Part shown: piece by piece, positions 30,787 through 31,216 of the stretch
Layout of the letters: every line of letters begins with the position of its first letter
Position numbering within the stretch: the stretch's first letter is position 1
Virus record (IMG/VR): IMGVR_UViG_3300031669_004967
Location: 1-31,216 of that record
Length of the DNA stretch: 31,216 bases
Direction: 5' to 3' (one strand)
DNA from: a virus
Notes under the pieces: model-generated
Told to the model about the DNA's origin: nothing
Database searches by the model: none
What the model saw: only the letters and a program-made list of their open reading frames with translations
Position numbers and translations under genes: made by a program

Positions 30787-31216
30787 ATGCAAAAATATGA
30801 AAGAATATATGACTATATTCATGAGTATCAAGGATTAGTTTATGACTTTTATAGTAAACATTCGGTTGCTTTTTTAACTACTTATTATCATATTGATACC
30901 GATGAAACTATTTGGGAAGATGAGAATGTTTTTGCTGGTTCATATGATAGAGTTGGTGAATATTCAGGAGTTAAATGGAATAAAATTTTATTGCTTCCTG
31001 TTTTTTATATTGATGAGATTAGTACCCCAATGGATGGTCAAGACATTGGTTATGTCAAAGAGAATAATACTACATTTGTTATTCCAAGCACATATGGAAT
31101 AATTCCTCTACCAAATGATAAAATTAAATTAGAACAGGATTATTTAAGACCTACTAATAATGTGTATCCTTTATATAATGTTGGTGGTGTAGAAAAATCT
31201 GTAAATGCTGATAGAC
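30787..31216 (+). CDS. Tail/baseplate-region protein, cut by the window edge
   Basis: ATG 30787 opens a frame with no stop to the right edge (143 codons seen). It begins MQKYERIYDYIHEYQGLV, rich in Tyr and Asp, and continues LTTYYHIDTDETIWEDEN, SGVKWNKILLLPVFYIDE and FVIPSTYGIIPLPNDKIKLE. The pattern is like conserved proteins near gp25 in contractile phages, but I cannot assign a role. AGGA lies about nine bases upstream inside gp25. Length is unknown because the gene is truncated. Confidence 0.65.
   Translation, partial: MQKYERIYDYIHEYQGLVYDFYSKHSVAFLTTYYHIDTDETIWEDENVFAGSYDRVGEYSGVKWNKILLLPVFYIDEISTPMDGQDIGYVKENNTTFVIPSTYGIIPLPNDKIKLEQDYLRPTNNVYPLYNVGGVEKSVNADR

Overview
This window is part of an AT-rich genome of a tailed phage with a contractile tail (myovirus-like Caudoviricetes), probably from a metagenome. 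The evidence is a tail sheath, tail tube, gp25-like baseplate wedge protein, gp26-like or tail-chaperone-like protein, P2 gpI-like baseplate protein, an LLH-type holin and many tightly packed genes on one strand with ATGA/TAATG overlaps. The host cannot be named from the sequence. Two small lipoproteins in a lysis-like block fit, but do not prove, a Gram-negative host.

Layout. (1) 1-76 is the tail end of an upstream gene. (2) 168-8652 is a glycan-type cassette: a 907-residue glycosyltransferase/methyltransferase/glycosyltransferase fusion, two more methyltransferase-like genes (one CmcI-like), a mini zinc-ribbon protein, a DegT-type sugar aminotransferase, a GT-B-like protein, a sulfotransferase-like P-loop protein and two related GT-A-like proteins. 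(3) 8705-16873 holds fibre and virion genes: a carbohydrate-binding/collagen-like/poly-Ser protein, a small fibre protein, a beta-helix plus DNRLRE protein, two structural proteins that seem to share an N-terminal module, and small accessory proteins, with a YkgJ-type cysteine-cluster protein among them. (4) 16890-18675 looks like a lysis block: lipoprotein, permuted NlpC/P60-like hydrolase, second lipoprotein, holin. (5) 18700-22486 has a membrane-associated protein, an HD-domain protein and baseplate proteins. (6) 22487-23064 is mainly non-coding and carries a 49-residue membrane protein and a strongly structured RNA candidate with a predicted pseudoknot. (7) 23065-26984 has a zinc-ribbon structural protein, a tail protein, a decayed HNH endonuclease and the tail sheath. 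(8) 26994-27894 is a two-gene minus-strand island closed by a bidirectional terminator. (9) 28042-31216 holds a HAD-like phosphatase, tail tube, a chaperone-like gene with a predicted +1 frameshift, gp25 and a gene cut by the window edge.

How it fits together. The structural genes build the tail and its adhesion parts. The glycan cassette lies directly upstream of a fibre gene with about 60 Ser-rich residues, and a second poly-Ser tail ends the baseplate protein. One reading is that the phage decorates its own virion with a methylated, sulfated amino-sugar glycan; changing the host surface is the alternative. A recurring intergenic motif (TTAGAACAAAATATAAA-like, seven sites) probably marks phage promoters.
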